DNA of 64,000 bases, from the NCBI GenBank assembly GCA_021399435.1, contig JAJTUP010000003.1:124001-188000 (forward strand), given 5' to 3'. Position numbers and translations under genes: made by a program. Below, one piece after another: positions 1 to 11,057 of this stretch. The notes beneath the pieces are model-generated. The model worked only from the letters and a program-made list of their open reading frames with translations. It had not been told where the DNA came from and searched no databases. Position 1 is the stretch's first letter. Each line of letters opens with the position of its first letter. Source of the stretch: Diaporthe sp. PMI_573. Its lineage: Eukaryota > Ascomycota > Sordariomycetes > Diaporthales > Diaporthaceae.

Positions 1-380
1 GTCTCTTCATCCAGCTTATTTTCTTCGGCTTCTTTATGGTTGTCGCTTTTTCTTTTCATCGCTCCATCAACGTAACACCCACTGGCCGTTCAAACAGCAG
101 TATTCCCTGGCGCAAACACATGAGGGCCTTGTACGTTGGAAGTTTACTGATTATGGTCCGCTCTCTGTTCCGCGCCGTCGAATATCTTCAGGGCTTCGAT
201 GGGTATCTTCTCAGACACGAGGCGTATCTCTATATCTTCGATGCGCTTCTCATGTTCCTCGTCATGGTGCTTTTTAATTGGATCCACCCCGCCGAAATCG
301 CCGCCATACTCTCAGGTGGATGGGGCAATGATGGTTGGAAGTTGGGCGCCCTGCCGCATCACAATTCCGAGCGCTTATGA
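1..380 (+). CDS. RTA1-like lipid-translocating protein, 3' end only
   Basis: The first full codon is at base 3 and the frame stays open to the stop ending at 380, so the start lies outside the window. The visible residues are the last transmembrane segments of an RTA1-family (PF04479) seven-helix membrane protein. The stretch around VRSLFRAVEYLQG, followed by an acidic/aromatic helix (YLYIFDALLMFLVMVLF), matches the same part of the complete RTA1-like gene at 2334-3325 in this window, so the two are paralogues. RTA1 proteins are known in yeast for lipid translocation and resistance to sterol-like compounds; the substrate here is unknown. The C-terminal tail after the last helix is short and ends HNSERL. 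The family call is firm, the specific role is not. Confidence 0.85.
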   Translation, partial: LFIQLIFFGFFMVVAFSFHRSINVTPTGRSNSSIPWRKHMRALYVGSLLIMVRSLFRAVEYLQGFDGYLLRHEAYLYIFDALLMFLVMVLFNWIHPAEIAAILSGGWGNDGWKLGALPHHNSERL

Positions 381-613
381 GTATGCCAAGGTCTATTTTG
401 AGCATTTTGAATGAAACCAATAGCATCCAGGGGAGTGATGTTATTCAAAAGGCGGTCCTTTTCACTGATTTTGGCTTGGATCAATGTCTCAAACGACATA
501 AAAGAACATTGTTTGTTGTATTTTTTTTTGGTAGAATTACTTACTGGATAGATATCAAGAGACCTCACTGATATTTTATGCTTGTCGCGTTTGTATGTGT
601 GCTCGTTGTGCAT

Positions 614-2009
614 TCAAATATTTACACCTTCCCTCAAGCCCACAGACTGGAGAGGCAAGTGAATCCATGGCCTCCAATAGCTACCCAGCATCTCATCCAC
701 CACCTCGACAATGTCTTTGCCCCAGCCATCAAGAAACCAGTAATCATCCAATGTATGAAGAAAAGCGCCAAAGTATGCAAACAGAATTAGTGAATGCGGT
801 TGTCGTTGATGCAGTAGAGTGAAGTACTCTTGAGGTGCAAAATGAACAAAAGCCATCGGCCCCGCCCAGGCCCGATTACACCCCCATTTCTGAAGCGTCT
901 GGGTATCCATCGTTTGAAATTGCTCCGTATACATGCGACATTTCCTCATGGCTGATAGCGCCTGCTCGTAGACCTCTGCATCGCTGCTGTTCTCCCAAAG
1001 CCCACGCAATAGGCGCAGCGCCGGATCAACCGCATTGGGAAGGGCCTCTTCGGGGTCCAGTTCTTCCCAGTTGCCAAGTTGCAAGATGGTGCTCAACCTA
1101 CCCTTGGCCAGGAAATCGAAGTACGGGCCCAGCACGGCGTCTATGCCGCGCATCATAGGGATCCACTCGACGCCCAACAGGCGATCCTTGCGGAGGCGAG
1201 GCGAGTTCCGTTCCACGCTGTCGGCAAGCTGTCTGGAAATGCTGAAAACGTACAAGAGGTTGAGGATTGACCACGCCAGTAGAGCCTCACTCTTCTCCTG
1301 CGTGAGATTGTTGACACATTCGTGGAACCCTGCGACACCTATCTCATGGTGCTGTGATGCTTCCATGATGTAAGACCTGTCCTGAGATCCATTAATGTAA
1401 GACATGTGTAAGGCAGCCAGGCTGAGAATAGCATGCGCCACAAAGGGGTGCTGGAAGCCGATCTGTGGAAGGATTGTTTGCCATAGTGCGTCCACTCCGG
1501 GCGTTTTGTAGATATCGACGCTCGTGGAAACAATCCAGTGATGTAGCAACTCTAAATCCCTAATGCTAAAGTTTGGCGGAGCGGCAACGAATGACTGTGG
1601 CGTGCCGAAATTGGTTCCCGGTGTGGATGCGGGAGTAGTTTGACCAAGTGTGCGGCTGCAGTCCGGAAAGGAATGAGCCACTGGGGATCGTCGGCTCAGA
1701 GGGGATACATTCGGTACATCGGGCACCTGAAGCGTTTTGTCGCTGGAGACTTGGTGGATTTCCTTGGTATATTGGCAGGAGATTTCTCTCCGGACACACG
1801 ATCGGCAGCTCGGCCGCTCCTCGCTACACTGAAGGATCGCGTCAGCGGTATTTCAAGAGACGAAACTCGGCTGGGGCTTCAACCTTGATTCGGCGTTTCC
1901 GACAGTCAATGCACCCGTTTCTTGACTTTTTGTGTGGCCTACGTGTCTTAACCCGAGGGCGATCCTGCGGCTCCGTTGGGGACGGTGTGGATTGATGGGA
2001 CGGAGTCAT
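614..2009 (-). CDS. Zn2Cys6 transcription factor, Upc2/sterol-regulator type
   Basis: Two exons, 2009-1884 and 1828-614, joined across a 55-nt intron, give 446 aa. The intron splits the zinc cluster. Exon 1 ends with GCIDCRKRRIK and exon 2 opens with CSEERPSCRSC, restoring the C-x2-C-x6-C-x5-C-x2-C-x6-C pattern (PF00172). Without this intron the frame hits a stop, so the splice is well supported. The middle region (LELLHHWIVSTSVDIY, then a FVAHAILSLAALH segment) is typical of the Upc2/Ecm22-like fungal regulator family, many of which control sterol or lipid genes. It sits between two RTA1-like genes and close to a sterol-glucosyltransferase-like gene, which fits that role. The ATG at 2009 is the only in-frame start close upstream of the zinc cluster. 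Confidence 0.85.
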
Positions 2010-2333
2010 AGTTTGTGGGCGACACGACCGACACGGATCAGGAGCGAGAAAGGATTGGAGGCTGTTGAGAATAACGAGAATGAGCGAGTTTAAACGAGGG
2101 ACGACTGGTCAAGAACAAAAGGGAGTTGGATTTAAACGAGAAAATACGAGACTTCGCATTCTGTCCGAGGTCGTGCACGCGGCAACACAGGCATACCCTT
2201 GCATCAAACTCCTGACTAAACCCTTTTCTATTCTACGCCCACTCTATACTTTATGATACATCTGTAGCGCCTCATCGACAAACCGTTGGAGAACAAGACA
2301 GATTGCTACTTCTTGTTGCCAACTTTCGGCTCA
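2010..2333. other. Intergenic, upstream of the Upc2-type regulator
   Basis: This 324-nt gap holds the probable promoter of the minus-strand regulator starting at 2009 and the 3' end region of the minus-strand RTA1-like gene. Only short open frames occur and no recognisable site was seen. Confidence 0.5.
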
Positions 2334-3325
2334 CTATCCACGATGCGGTGATATCTCATCCATGCCGTAGTCGCTAGACTCGGAGAGATTCCGTTCCTCG
2401 ATAGACTTGCGCCGCCTCGTGCCATCCAGATGCTCGACATACCAAATAACGAAGATGGCCATCGTGAGAGCCATGAGAAGAGCGTCAAACATGTACAAGA
2501 AGATCTCGTGGGAGATCAGATAGCCGGAATTTCCCTGCAAATACTCGACAACGCGAAAAATGCTGCGCACAAGAATGATTCCGCTGGTGATGTAGAGGAC
2601 TATTAAATACCGCTTCCAAGGGATCTCGCCGGCGGTGACGATGGAGGTAGGGCTTTTGACAAGTCGAACGTGGAAGAGAACCGAAGTGACCACGAAAAAA
2701 CCAAAGATGCAGATCTGGACAAAAAGACCAGCGATAATGATTTTTTCGCCGATGTTAAACAGCTCGAGGGTTCCCGCAGCCTGGATTCCGCCGCCTCCGG
2801 CCTGAAGGGTGAAAGCAATCACATCGCCGGTAACGAATAGTCTGGTCACCCATTGAACTGGGATCAGTGACAGGTGTTCGCCCTTGACTGTTCGGATGAT
2901 TCGGCCAAGGATCATGTAAATCGAGGCGGCGAAGAGAGCCGGTGCGATGAGGATGAGGATGGCCTGGGTGGCGAAGCCGCCGACGGAGAACTGGTCGTAG
3001 TGACTCCATATTCTTCCAGCATAGCCGATGGTCTGGACTGCGAGTGGATTGACGATTAGCTTTTGTTGATTTCCGGCATTCTTGCTGTTCACGGAGCAAG
3101 GAGAAAAGAGCGGCGACCAGCCGCGCCGAATGATCACTTACAAATGCCGCCGATTGTGAACGCAGTGAAGTAGAAAGCCCTGGCTTTGAACAGACGCCCC
3201 GTATGAAGTGCCGTCAGGGTGGCGAAGACGACAACACCGACAATCGCTGCGGGCAGTGAGGGCGTATATCGGTAGAGCTTGAAGTCGAACGCGGCCCCGG
3301 GGGCCTCGGCCGTAGTGGAATTCAT
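2334..3325 (-). CDS. RTA1-like lipid-translocating exporter
   Basis: Two exons, 3325-3142 and 3037-2334, joined across a 104-nt intron (donor GTAAGT, acceptor CGCAG), give 295 aa, the usual RTA1-family size. The join restores GGIFQTIGYAGRIW, a family hallmark at the third helix. Seven hydrophobic segments follow the RTA1 (PF04479) layout and the last two resemble the partial gene at 1-380. The start is taken as the ATG at 3325 (MNSTTAEAPG); an in-frame codon further upstream would add only a low-complexity serine/asparagine stretch. Integral membrane protein. The role is inferred from the family (lipid translocation or toxicant resistance) and the substrate cannot be read from sequence. Confidence 0.88.
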
Positions 3326-4110
3326 GCTCTCTTGGTTGGAGAGGAGTTGTTCCGAACCTTTCACAAGACACGAATGATTCGCTTTGTTGGGAGAAGTGTT
3401 CGAGGAGGAAGGCGTCCCAATATGTCCCTTATGAATTAGCAACACCGTCTGGTATTCCAAGTTTCGATGCAGGTGGACACCGTAGGAACTGGTAGCTGAC
3501 GAAGACGAAGACGAGGAGCGTGGCTGTGCGCCCTGATTCGATTAGCGCCCAAGCCTTCCTTCTAAACTGTGTGCCAACAGTCTGGGACTTATCTTTGGGG
3601 GGTGGAGGCTCCTTCAAGCACGCTCGGTGACACGGGCGTTAAACGAGTCTTGGGGCAGGTAGTCTTGAACGAGCCTCTGCGGGTCCCAGACTGACTCCTC
3701 AGCCTCCCCCGCCTCCCGCAGTATTTTTTTGAGTGGAGATATCTATGGATAGAAAGGTGGAAATCTCCGAGTTGGGCCTTAGAGAATTTCTTGAGCTGGC
3801 TGGGCATCGCAAACACTGCGCATGTGGGCGAGGGGGCGTTGGGCGTTAAACGAGATACGAGGTACGAGGTACGCGGCACATCAAACGCTAGCTAGGCATG
3901 GAGCGCCGGAACCAACAAAGAACGAGACCCCTCCACTTCACACCTTCTACGCATGATTCAGGATCATGATCGCTGGGCGGCTTCTGGGACAAGACACACT
4001 CCAAGCCTGGGCTGAGCAAACAAGCAAGCCTGTCATTTAAAGCAACGGGTCGTGGGTCTTCACAATGCTGCCAACCTGAGAGCCGATACATGCTTATCTA
4101 TTCTAGAAAT
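3326..4110. other. Intergenic, no supported gene
   Basis: This 785-nt stretch lies between the start of the RTA1-like gene and the stop of the glucosyltransferase gene, both on the minus strand. It contains only short open frames without family resemblance. It should include the RTA1-like promoter and the glucosyltransferase terminator. No repeat or RNA gene was seen. Confidence 0.5.
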
Positions 4111-7100
4111 CTACTTGAGAGCCCGTAGCCTGTAGAAGGTGGCTAAGATCTCTTCCGTATCCGTGTCCAACGCCGCGTCGCCTGCTTGGCCTTTCATCAG
4201 CCACTGGCCTTCAACGAGCCTCTCCTTAGCGACCGTCTTTCTCGTTCCGGAATAGACTGCAGACCTCAAGCTCTTTGCTATACCGGCACTGGGATAGGCG
4301 AACAACCCAAACATTCCCGCGCCGCTCTTGGCCACCAAGCTCGCGGCCCCTTTGCCGATCCCCTTGAAAGCACCAACTGCGCCGTCCTTACCGGCGCCCC
4401 TGACAGGTTCCATGACCAGGTCGCTCAAGCCGTCCACAAAGCCCCAGGCGAACGTCTTTCCGGCAACGACGGCGCCGCTCTTGGCATCGGTGACCCGTCC
4501 ATGATCGCGGACCTGTGTGCCGAAGTGCCCTGGGACTGATCTCAACCCCTCCGTCATGGCGAGGGGGATATCGACCAGCATCCCCTTGGCAGAATTCGGA
4601 CCTATCATGCCAATACTCTTTGCTGATGCGCCGGCTACGCGACCTGCCATCGACGGATGCTTTTTCCCCTGGCTCTTTCCGCTACTGGCCGATGTGACCG
4701 ACAGGCGGTCATCGGAGGATTTATCTCGGGAAGCTTTGCTGCTGCCGCCATCCCGCTCCTGTTTCTGCAACTCCCGTGCACGGCGCCGTTTCTCATCATG
4801 GTACTCCTCCATAGGTTTCGTAACCATGCCGGTAATATTCCCGGTCATATCAACTGCTGTAGCCATGACAGCGGATGCGCCTCCGGAGAGAGGATCCCAG
4901 CGTGTTGTGTCGATGGCGATGGGATTACTCGAGTACCTGCTCGTCGCATCATGTCAGCCAATTCATCTGCGGGCGCGATATTTGGGAGGAAAAAGACCAA
5001 CATGGACAGCTGCTTCAGTTGCACCGCATCATGGGCCAACAGAACCGCAGCCGCGGCCTTTGATAGCTTCATGGGTTTCTTGGACTTGTTGTACGTCCAC
5101 ACAGCTGGCTGGCTCGGAACAAGATCGCATCGCATACGCTCCAGCGGTAGTTGCTTGAACCAAGAATTCGCAGCGGCTCTGACACCCTGTTCTGATTCCA
5201 TCTTGGCGGCAATTCCTCTGGCCGATGTAACAGCCTTGGGCGATAGACAATATCTAATAGCTTCGGCGAGGTTCTCTGCTTTAAGTTGTCTGTGAGGGAT
5301 TGGTCTCGGGCCTGCGCCTGCCCTTGCGATCATATCGCCCCAGAAAGGTTGGCTACAAGGCAGCTCGACGGTCAGCGAGACTTGCATCTTCCACGGCTTG
5401 TTGTGGCTGGCTCACTTACTCTCCAAAGAATGGGACTACTGTGGTGGGCTTCCCGTATCGTAAACCACACGCTGTAGTTCCCGCTCCGCCATGGTGAACA
5501 ACTGCGGCCACATGTTGAAATAGCCACTCGTGTGGGCAATCGCCCACCCAATATATCGAATCGCTGGCTGAACCGGCCAAATTCGACCACCCCTTTGAAA
5601 CGATGGCCCGTACTCCTGAAAGTCGCACAGCGTCCAGGATGGTTTTAATGACTCCCTCGGGGTCGTCCAGCACGATGCTGCCGAATCCAATGTAAACGGG
5701 CGGTGGCCCTGCCTGAAGGAATCGAGCCAGGTCGTCAGGCGGGGAATACTTGGGTGCGTCGCGAAAAAAGAAACCGCAAACATCTGAAACATTCCTCCGT
5801 TAGCAAGACAGACGCTACTTCTCCTGCCACAATACCAACTCCTGGACGCCGAAAACAATCTCACCAATATGTGGGCCCCAGTCTTTGGGCTTGGGGACGA
5901 GAGCAGGAGACCAGCAGTACGTGAACGGGATCTTCAACGTCTCAGCAAGCAGAGGACCGTCGAACATAGCAACATCCTCCAAGTCAATCCTGTGTCGCCA
6001 CTTGTTTATTATGTCACCGAGCCTGTATCTCATCAGCACAGCCCCTCGAACGGGTTCTCCCCTTAGTTACGTACCCTTGCCAGGTCAAGTGCTCAACAAC
6101 ACCATAAGAGATGAAATTGGCCGTTCCGTGATCACCACCGACGTTCTTGAGATTAGCCAGCGGGTGCGGGAATGCTGCCGTACTGGACCATGGCATCGTG
6201 AACATCAGATGAACAGGAATGCCGAGCGCCTGGGCGCAGTGGACGTGGGCAAAGCTCGGCGGGTTGGAGATGATCGCGTCCGCCACGAAGGGGTCTCCAG
6301 TTACGGTATCCGGCTTGATGCAGGCCTCCCAGAAGCCTTCCAGCATTTCCTCCACCATGTCTCGCTTTTTCCCAATCTCCCCAGCCTGGAGACTCTTCAT
6401 GCTGGGGATAAGGCCGGGGTTCTTGACCATGTAGGCCATCAGTGCAGCAGGATCTCCTCCGACGCCGTAGTGCTCCAAGCCGGCATCTCTGATGAACTTC
6501 TCAAATACGTCGTGGGTGGCCAGCCGAACACGATGGCCGCGTCTCTTCAGCTCAGCACCCAGTGCAACAAATGGCTGGACATCCCCGCGGCTTCCCACAA
6601 CTTGAATAAGGACGTTCAACTTGGTTGGGTCCTGATGGGTATGATCTTCTTCTGGTATCTGTTCGTAGGGTGGTGGTGGCGACTCAGGCCTCGGTGGTGG
6701 ATATTGCAGTTCTTCGTCTTTAATAATACTCCGTCGGTACGTAAAGCGGATTGCTCGGGCGAGCTTGGAATCGCAATCGATTTCGACACGGCCGTCGTCC
6801 TCTACAAAACCAACGCAGGTTTCTATTAGCCCAGTCCACGCAGAGTATGTAAAATGTCTAACCCACCCCTGATAATTGTATCTCCTCCCCATAGCTCACT
6901 TGGTGTGTCACCGGCCCATAACTCACTTGGCGCCGGAGAAGTCGGGGAAGGAATAGCCTTGTTATCGTGAAGATGCTGATTGTGTATATCCTGAGTGTTG
7001 AGGTCGCCAGTGCTTGCTGTCCTCCGTACCGAGTGTGGTGTCATCGGCGAAAGCAATGCCTGGTCGCCTCCCGCTGAGTGTGGTGTCGTCGGCGAAAGCC

Positions 7101-7158
7101 ATGTCTGGTCGTCTCCCGCTGCTAATTCATATCGAACTGTTCTCCGTTTGTCGTCCAT
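4111..7158 (-). CDS. Sterol 3-beta-glucosyltransferase-like protein (GT28/UGT fold)
   Basis: Six exons, 7158-6867, 6801-6075, 6022-5865, 5783-5420, 5352-5008 and 4936-4111, keep phase throughout and give 903 aa. N-terminal GT28 domain: [13 protein letters not shown] near residue 169, with [12 protein letters not shown] restored at the exon 2/3 junction. C-terminal donor-binding domain: [20 protein letters not shown] and [13 protein letters not shown] across the exon 4/5 junction, the UDP-sugar signature of fungal sterol glucosyltransferases. Unlike Atg26, no PH or GRAM domain precedes the catalytic part. Instead there is a Ser/Pro-rich leader with a PPPPY stretch. After [11 protein letters not shown] comes a basic linker and a Gly/Ala-rich amphipathic tail of about 270 residues of unknown role. 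Expected reaction: UDP-glucose + sterol to steryl glucoside at membranes. The first intron (65 nt) and the fifth (donor GTCCAT) are the least certain. Confidence 0.85.
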
Positions 7159-7745
7159 GTTTCTGGGGATGATAGCGGGTCAGCTCCGAATTAGGGGGTG
7201 TCTCTTTGTCGAGGCTGAATCTTTGACAGACTTTCACCGGATCTGAATGTCGCTGGTGGCAGTTGTAGCAATTTAATCAACATTGTGACGACGGGGCATC
7301 TAGATCTTTTTCTCAGCCGAAGAAGGAAAGGAACAAAAATAGAAAAGCGTATCGTCGTCAAGCCTAACGTACTTAGTAATGCGTCCATTGCCTGTTGAGG
7401 TTATTATTTTCTCGGTATATTGTCGCAGGGCCCCCCCTTGTTCGAATTCCCAATGCGCAGTCCGTGACGAATGACAGCGCCACAATTTAGCGCAGGCCAG
7501 CTCCACCCTTGTCGCTCCCGTTCCTTATCTCGTTTAAAATATGCGCTTGGACGCTCGACCTCGTTCACGTTCCCGTCGGACTCTAACCTCTGAATGCGAT
7601 CTTCTGTGCTGAACGGCGACTCCGCTACACCAAAGATTAACCCCTTCAAAGCCCCAAGTGTCGTCGAACCAGCAAATAATAACGTCTCAGCACTCTGAAT
7701 GATGAATGATTTGTTCATTATTGCTTCCTCAGTATAGGAAATCCA
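7159..7745. other. Intergenic between the glucosyltransferase and HET genes
   Basis: This 587-nt region holds the glucosyltransferase promoter side and the HET-gene 3' side. The only notable frame is the small minus-strand one at 7404-7718, listed separately. Confidence 0.5.
7404..7718 (-). CDS. Small open frame downstream of the HET gene, unknown
   Basis: A 104-codon frame with an ATG start begins 28 nt after the HET-gene stop on the same strand. The first half (MNKSFIIQSAETLLFAG, then TLGALKGLIFGVAESPF) is hydrophobic and ordered-looking; the second half is charged and low in structure. I recognise no family. The position next to a HET gene invites comparison with small HET partner proteins or a lost 3' exon, but nothing in the sequence proves that it is translated. 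It could be chance. Confidence 0.25.
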   Translation of the reverse strand: MNKSFIIQSAETLLFAGSTTLGALKGLIFGVAESPFSTEDRIQRLESDGNVNEVERPSAYFKRDKERERQGWSWPALNCGAVIRHGLRIGNSNKGGPCDNIPRK

Positions 7746-9890
7746 TTATACGACCATGATATTCTGTATGTAGTCCGCCAACCCTGGATCATCGAATCGT
7801 ATCCTCGGTGACTCGACGCCCGGCGGTCTGCTATCACCAGCGAGCCCCGGCCTGCTCAGCAGAAGCTCCTGAATATGCTGTGGACCTTGGAATACATTGA
7901 ATTCGAACATGCCCAGCCGGTGTGCGAAGCCGTCGAGAGGCATCTCCAGGACTAGACCCCGAAGGGCATAGTGATCTCCCCCAAGCTGCGCCGAGATTAT
8001 GGCGAAAAGTAACAGCTCTTCCTTCTGAACCCGGAAGTACGCCGTTGAGTTATTGTTGGACGGTACACCACCGCTGGGGATGTACTCATCCCAGTATACA
8101 CTCGTTCCAAGAGACGTGTCGCCGTCTCCCAGGATTGGACTTGGAGACAATGGCTCAAAAGTCAAGCCTGGTTCATGCACGCTTTGCTTGCTATGCGGTG
8201 ACGACAGTTTTCCTTGGACGAAGACGGAGCGCAAACTCAAGCAGCACTGTGTGAAGTTATACAATCCTGAGGGATGGTCAGTGGCGACATGGACATCAAT
8301 AACCTCCGCGAAGTCCACCACCACGTGGCCAGGCCGTGGCCCAAAGCCGAGATCAGGAGAAATCGGGCCGTCGAGACTAGCCCAGGACCACGTGGGGATG
8401 TAGCAACCTCTGATTCTTGATACCGCTCTGTCATGCTGGGGGGAGGCGTTCCAGCAAATCTGAGACAGCAGCTCTTTTCTCCACATACCCGCGAGGTATG
8501 TATCATCCAGGCTTTCACGGGCCTTCCCAGCCAACCCTGCAAGTGCAACGAGCTTGTCTGAACCCTTAGTGAGGTAGCAGGCGGAGTAAGCTTTCACCAT
8601 AGCCCCCCAAGCCTCTTTCAAATTGGCCGTGTCTCCGAAGTCCACAGTCGGTTTACCCACTGGCGGTACAAGAGTGCGGTAGCCCCCAAGGAACCCTGCC
8701 ATTAATTTGTGGTTCCATACCTCTCCAGACATGCCCCCGGGGAACTGCTCACAGGCCATGAGCTCCTGGCATTCCCATTACACTTGATTCCTTGTGAAGC
8801 TCAACTGGCCCGGAGCGAGATAGCGCTCCTGCAGGACCCAGGCGCGGGTGTTCAAGGGTGCTTCTTCGATATCGTCGGTGTACATCCGCAGACGGGCCAA
8901 TCTCGTGTTCCCCTCGCCTATGTCCGGTGCTAAGACTGTGGCTGGGTCTCTCCCGTGATAAAGCCCGAGGCTTCCGTCAGCGGCACAAGTAGCGGCGATG
9001 TTGACGACTGCGCCTTCGTAGATCCGTCCCATCACGGCTGACTCCGTTTCCCAGTCTGCTACATTATCTTGGACGGTGCAGAGCGAGTCGATCCAGATGT
9101 GGGAGAATCCTAGGGATGTCGCTACCTCGCAAGCTTCCCGATACGTCTTTGGCAGATCCGCCATTGCCTGCCCTGCAAGGAGGTCATTGTAGTTTTGTTG
9201 CTGGAGACAGAAGTGGAGTGATTTGCCCCAGCAGTGGCTCAAGGTGCAGTAAGGCCGGCGATCATCTCCAGTCTGCTCGATGATCCGCCAGTCAGCCGCC
9301 TTGCTATCCTGGACGATGATCTCGACGAGTCGGCTTGGTGAGAACTGCCGACGGTCTCTTATGGCATGGCATTTACTGTGCGAGGTGGAGCATTGCCGCA
9401 GCCATTGTTTCCAGAAATGCGGATTCTGCGATGTTGACCATGCGCTCCCAGGAGGATCGCGGTCTTGGTTTCGAGTCATCTCAGCGCTATGATCATCTTG
9501 TACTCTTCGGAACGATATCTGCGCGAGATCATGGCGGAGCTTGACCGCGAATTCCAATGCTCGGGTATTGTGCCTGCGCGACTCATTCCGCACAACCGAG
9601 AATGGTAGACCATCCGGCTCGGGCGGGTTGGCCTTGGCGGCGTAGCTCCAAAACGCGTCTTCTTCTGGCAGATGAGGTTGAAGTTGCTCCAGAAATTGCT
9701 CGAAACTTTGCGGCACCCAGTCCCCGGATTCGTAGAGTGCGGTGTCCGAAACCTCGACGATCTTCTGCCAGACGCTCCGGCAAATGAAGCATTCTGCCTC
9801 GATGGCGTTGTAGAAACTCTCAGGCGAGTTGTGGTGGTTGTATCGTATGCGCACGTTGCCGAGATTGTCTCGACACATTCGACAGAGCAT
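7746..9890 (-). pseudogene. HET-domain protein gene with one in-frame nonsense codon
   Basis: A single frame from the ATG at 9890 (MLCRMCRDNLGNVR) to the stop at 7746 would span 715 codons, but a TAA at 8780-8778 interrupts it. The HET domain (PF06985) is clear: RPYCTLSHCWG, FSHIWIDSLCTVQDN, then NTRAWVLQERYLAPGQLSF near residues 290-365. The TAA sits exactly where relatives have an aromatic residue before WEC (TRNQV-stop-WECQEL), and the reading frame continues without a shift into a normal C-terminal half (TWSWASLDG and so on). One base change from TAC or TAT explains it. An intron removing the stop would be only about 18 nt, too short. As it stands, only the HET half (370 aa) would be made. 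HET proteins trigger incompatibility cell death. Confidence 0.8.
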
Positions 9891-11057
9891 GTTTGCTGTT
9901 GCACTGGAGAGGGAGGGGTGATGTGCAACGGGTGGATCCCGGAGAGATCCTCCCGAGCTGGTATTGTAAGCAAGGCTCAGCCAGGGCTTCTCTGCCACGG
10001 TACTGCCAAGCGACTTGTAGTTAAGCAGACGCACCTGTACACTATGCAATCCTGCAGCTCACAACGTTCTCCAATCTGAGACTTTGCCACAGCATCTAGA
10101 CATGGGGATCTAGGTAGTCATACTCTTGAAGCCGTTATATTGTAGACCAATCTATTAAATTATAACCAATCGTATTCTAAACCTACCGTTATCGGCATTG
10201 TCCTTTTTTTCTTAAAAAAAAAACGCTGAGTGTCTAAGCGTTTACCGCTGTATGAAGGGACCGCCTACATACTGATTAAGAAGCGTACGTACACGGATTA
10301 AAAACGAAACCACCTACAGCGGATGGTGACCGTATCCTGCAGCCTTGTTTTATTGGGCCCTACTGTAAGCAATCCTATGCTCTCGTCAAAAGTCAAACGG
10401 ATATTTCCCTGTAGCGGTGTTTCATCGGTTTCGAAGGTAAGCAATCGTATATGTTGATCTGACGGAAGCTTCTCGAATGGAGAGCCATTCGGCGAAGTTG
10501 GGTGTTCCGCTCGTCGTCGTTCCATGGTTGGCTATGGCATCTGCCGACGTGCTGAAACAAACGTATGGTGAACAGAACCTCAATGCACACGGCTACATTA
10601 AAAATAGATGAGGGAGTAATATGCTAGAAAGCAAAAAATCTGCATTCACTATAAAGCTGCTCATCCTGCGTGAGGGGATGGTGGGTCTTGATTGACCTGA
10701 CACTGCGGTTGTGGGTCTTGGTCACTGCCTGGACGGGAAATTCCATCGCCTTTCTGCTACTGGGTCATCTCTTGGATTCCCTCTACCTCGATGCTGCGTG
10801 TTCATTTTCAGAGGTTGCGGGGATCCTCGTCGATTCGGATTATCTCATCTGCATGTCGTCACTAATGGAAGACAGCAACTTGCCTGTACAGACGTCAGGC
10901 TGACGCAGTCGGCTATATGAGGAGTATTTACTGCAGTGCAGGATGCCGACGTGGTACTGTCATATTGGTAAACTGCTGATAGCTGTGTTTGGTAACATCC
11001 AACTAGCCAGTGCTCAATACCCAGGTACCCTTCCGGGCTTAGGCGTCGCTTCCCGCA
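9891..11057. other. Intergenic with a degenerate 72-bp tandem repeat
   Basis: No full gene is supported in these 1167 nt. A 39-nt block at 10336-10374 recurs at 10408-10446 with roughly two thirds identity, both copies ending in GTAAGCAATC, a 72-nt period. A run of A follows at 10210-10225. The rest is unremarkable; it includes the 5' flank of the HET gene and the 3' flank of the NACHT-ankyrin gene. Confidence 0.5.
10336..10446. repeat. Degenerate tandem repeat, 72-nt period
   Basis: The block beginning CCTGCAGCCTTGTTTTATTG at 10336 and the block beginning CCTGTAGCGGTGTTTCATCG at 10408 align over 39 nt and share a perfect 3' decamer. The period equals 24 codons, and the repeat lies inside a 75-codon minus-strand frame (10525-10298). 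This would suit the decayed remains of a repeat-containing protein, but identity is too low to be sure. Confidence 0.45.

Noticed and set aside
5885..6829. 314-codon plus-strand frame in the glucosyltransferase region
   Set aside because: Antisense to a strongly supported, motif-rich exon. It has no family features of its own.
8760..8790. Intron removing the HET-gene stop
   Set aside because: The only local GT...AG pair would give an intron of about 18 nt, too short to splice, and the frame continues correctly straight through the stop.
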